Assembly: GCA_018262705.1 (NCBI GenBank)
Contig: JADFDQ010000001.1
Location: forward strand, 62,001 to 126,000
Reading direction: 5' to 3'
Source: Xanthomonas sp.
GTDB lineage: Bacteria > Pseudomonadota > Gammaproteobacteria > Xanthomonadales > Xanthomonadaceae
DNA: 64,000 nt
Shown: positions 63,272-64,000 of the stretch, one piece after another
How positions within the stretch are numbered: the first letter of the stretch is position 1
Layout: each line of letters starts with the position of its first letter
Program-made: the position numbers and the translations under genes
The notes under the pieces: generated by a model
Database searches by the model: none
What the model saw: the letters and a program-made list of their open reading frames with translations, nothing else
What the model was told of the DNA's origin: nothing

Positions 63272-63310
63272 CGCGCTATGATTCGCGTTTGTCCTGCGCG
63301 CGAGGCATCG
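63272..63310 (+). repeat. 39-bp block upstream of kinase, duplicated at 62121
   Basis: The 39 bases just before the kinase ATG are identical to 62121-62159. The block contains GCTATGATTCGCG, whose TATGAT is a plausible -10 box, so it may carry the kinase promoter. The match ends exactly at the start codon. Confidence 0.85.
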
Positions 63311-64000
63311 ATGGCTGCACTGATCTGTGGTTCCCTGGCCTACGACACCATCATGGTGTTCCCCGACCAGTTCAAGAACCACATCCTGCCGGACAAGGTG
63401 CACATCCTGAATGTGTCCTTCCTGGTGCCGCGGATGCGCCGCGAGTTCGGCGGCTGCGCCGGCAACATCGCCTACAACCTCAAGCTGCTGGGCGGCGACC
63501 CGATCCCGATGGCCACGGTCGGCCAGGATTTCGGCCCCTATCGCGAGTGGTTCAACGAGCACGCGATCCCGCTGGATCGAGTCAAGGTGATCGACGAGCT
63601 GTTCACCCCGCAGGCCTTCATCACCACCGACCACGACAACAACCAGATCACCGCCTTCCACCCCGGCGCGATGATGCGGTCCTACGAAAACCACGTGAAG
63701 GACGTGCCGAACGTGAGCATCGGCATCGTCAGCCCGGACGGCTACGAGGGCATGCTGCAGAACGCCAAGGAGTTTGCCGAAGGCGGCGTTCCCTTCATCT
63801 TCGATCCCGGCCAGGCGATGCCGCTGTTCAACGGCGCCGAGCTGCGCGATTTCATCGACAAGGCCGATTACGTCTGCGTCAACGATTACGAATCCAACCT
63901 GCTGCAGGAGCGCACCGGCTGGGGCGAGGCCGACATCGCCGCCAAGGTGAAGGCCTACATCATCACCCGCGGCCCGAACGGCGCGACCATCCACGCCGAC
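63311..64000 (+). CDS. PfkB-family carbohydrate/adenosine kinase, 3'-truncated by window edge
   Basis: 230 codons visible from ATG 63311. N-terminal ALICGSLAYDTIMVFPDQF, the substrate-side GGCAGNIAYNLKLLGG (GGxxxN motif of ribokinase/adenosine kinase), TTDHDNNQITAFHPGAM, FDPGQAMPLF and NDYESNLL are typical of PfkB kinases annotated as adenosine kinase in Xanthomonadales. The catalytic GAGD region lies beyond the edge. Substrate is uncertain: adenosine or another nucleoside/sugar. Confidence 0.88.
   Translation, partial: MAALICGSLAYDTIMVFPDQFKNHILPDKVHILNVSFLVPRMRREFGGCAGNIAYNLKLLGGDPIPMATVGQDFGPYREWFNEHAIPLDRVKVIDELFTPQAFITTDHDNNQITAFHPGAMMRSYENHVKDVPNVSIGIVSPDGYEGMLQNAKEFAEGGVPFIFDPGQAMPLFNGAELRDFIDKADYVCVNDYESNLLQERTGWGEADIAAKVKAYIITRGPNGATIHAD

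Overview
The window is a high-G+C gammaproteobacterial chromosome segment, most likely from the Lysobacterales (Xanthomonadales: Lysobacter, Luteimonas, Thermomonas or Xanthomonas relatives). The lineage is inferred from gene content and order: plsY-birA-coaX-SPOR, a PhoP/PhoQ pair behind a small secreted protein, a split B12-dependent ribonucleotide reductase (nrdJa/nrdJb), mreBCD-mrdA-rodA-mltB-rlpA-dacC-ybeD-lipB on one strand, and an ECF sigma factor paired with a Ser/Thr kinase-TPR protein. There is no integrase, insertion sequence, prophage or CRISPR array. The only RNA gene seen is a tRNA-Thr.

Layout. 0-6 kb (minus): partial arginase, tRNA-Thr, SPOR protein, coaX, birA, plsY and a fusion of fatty-acid kinase and DegV lipid-carrier modules. 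6-16 kb: small secreted protein, mtfA, phoQ-phoP with a small secreted protein, a CtlX-like enzyme coupled to dusA, prpD, an SDR, a HAD hydrolase, yjdM and cspA with a long leader and clear terminator. 16.4-20.5 kb: nrdJa, a histone H1-like gene and nrdJb on one strand, with a NrdR-box-like palindrome upstream. 20.5-26.9 kb: a CadC-like membrane regulator with TPRs diverging from four secreted-protein genes (unknown family, LGFP repeats, a two-copy C-terminal Cys motif, and an orphan thermolysin-type propeptide); the LGFP gene is visibly richer in A+T. 27-34 kb: DegP/Q protease, a YqjD/YqjE-like cassette coupled to yigB, and a DesK/DesR-type two-component system with an ABC exporter. 34.3-39.6 kb: an adaptor/ATPase/two-permease MacB-like system whose intergenic gaps all hold repeat elements. 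39.6-44.9 kb: rarD, yedA, prc, lipB, ybeD. 45-54.7 kb: the cell-wall elongation cluster. 55-62 kb: two tandem trimeric autotransporter adhesins convergent with an ECF sigma/kinase pair. 62-64 kb: an internally deleted PfkB-kinase duplicate, a TonB-C-domain secreted protein and the intact PfkB kinase, cut by the window end.

The least explained regions are the secreted-protein block (22.7-26.9 kb), the tandem adhesins (55-58.7 kb; one has a collagen-like segment where its sister has a YadA-type neck, and both carry EF-hand-like loops in the head) beside the sigma/kinase pair, and the histone-like gene between the two halves of the reductase. Two small structural events stand out: an intergenic repeat read through as the lipB N-terminus, and the truncated kinase copy carrying the same 39-bp upstream block as the intact gene. 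Functional links between neighbours are inferred from position only.
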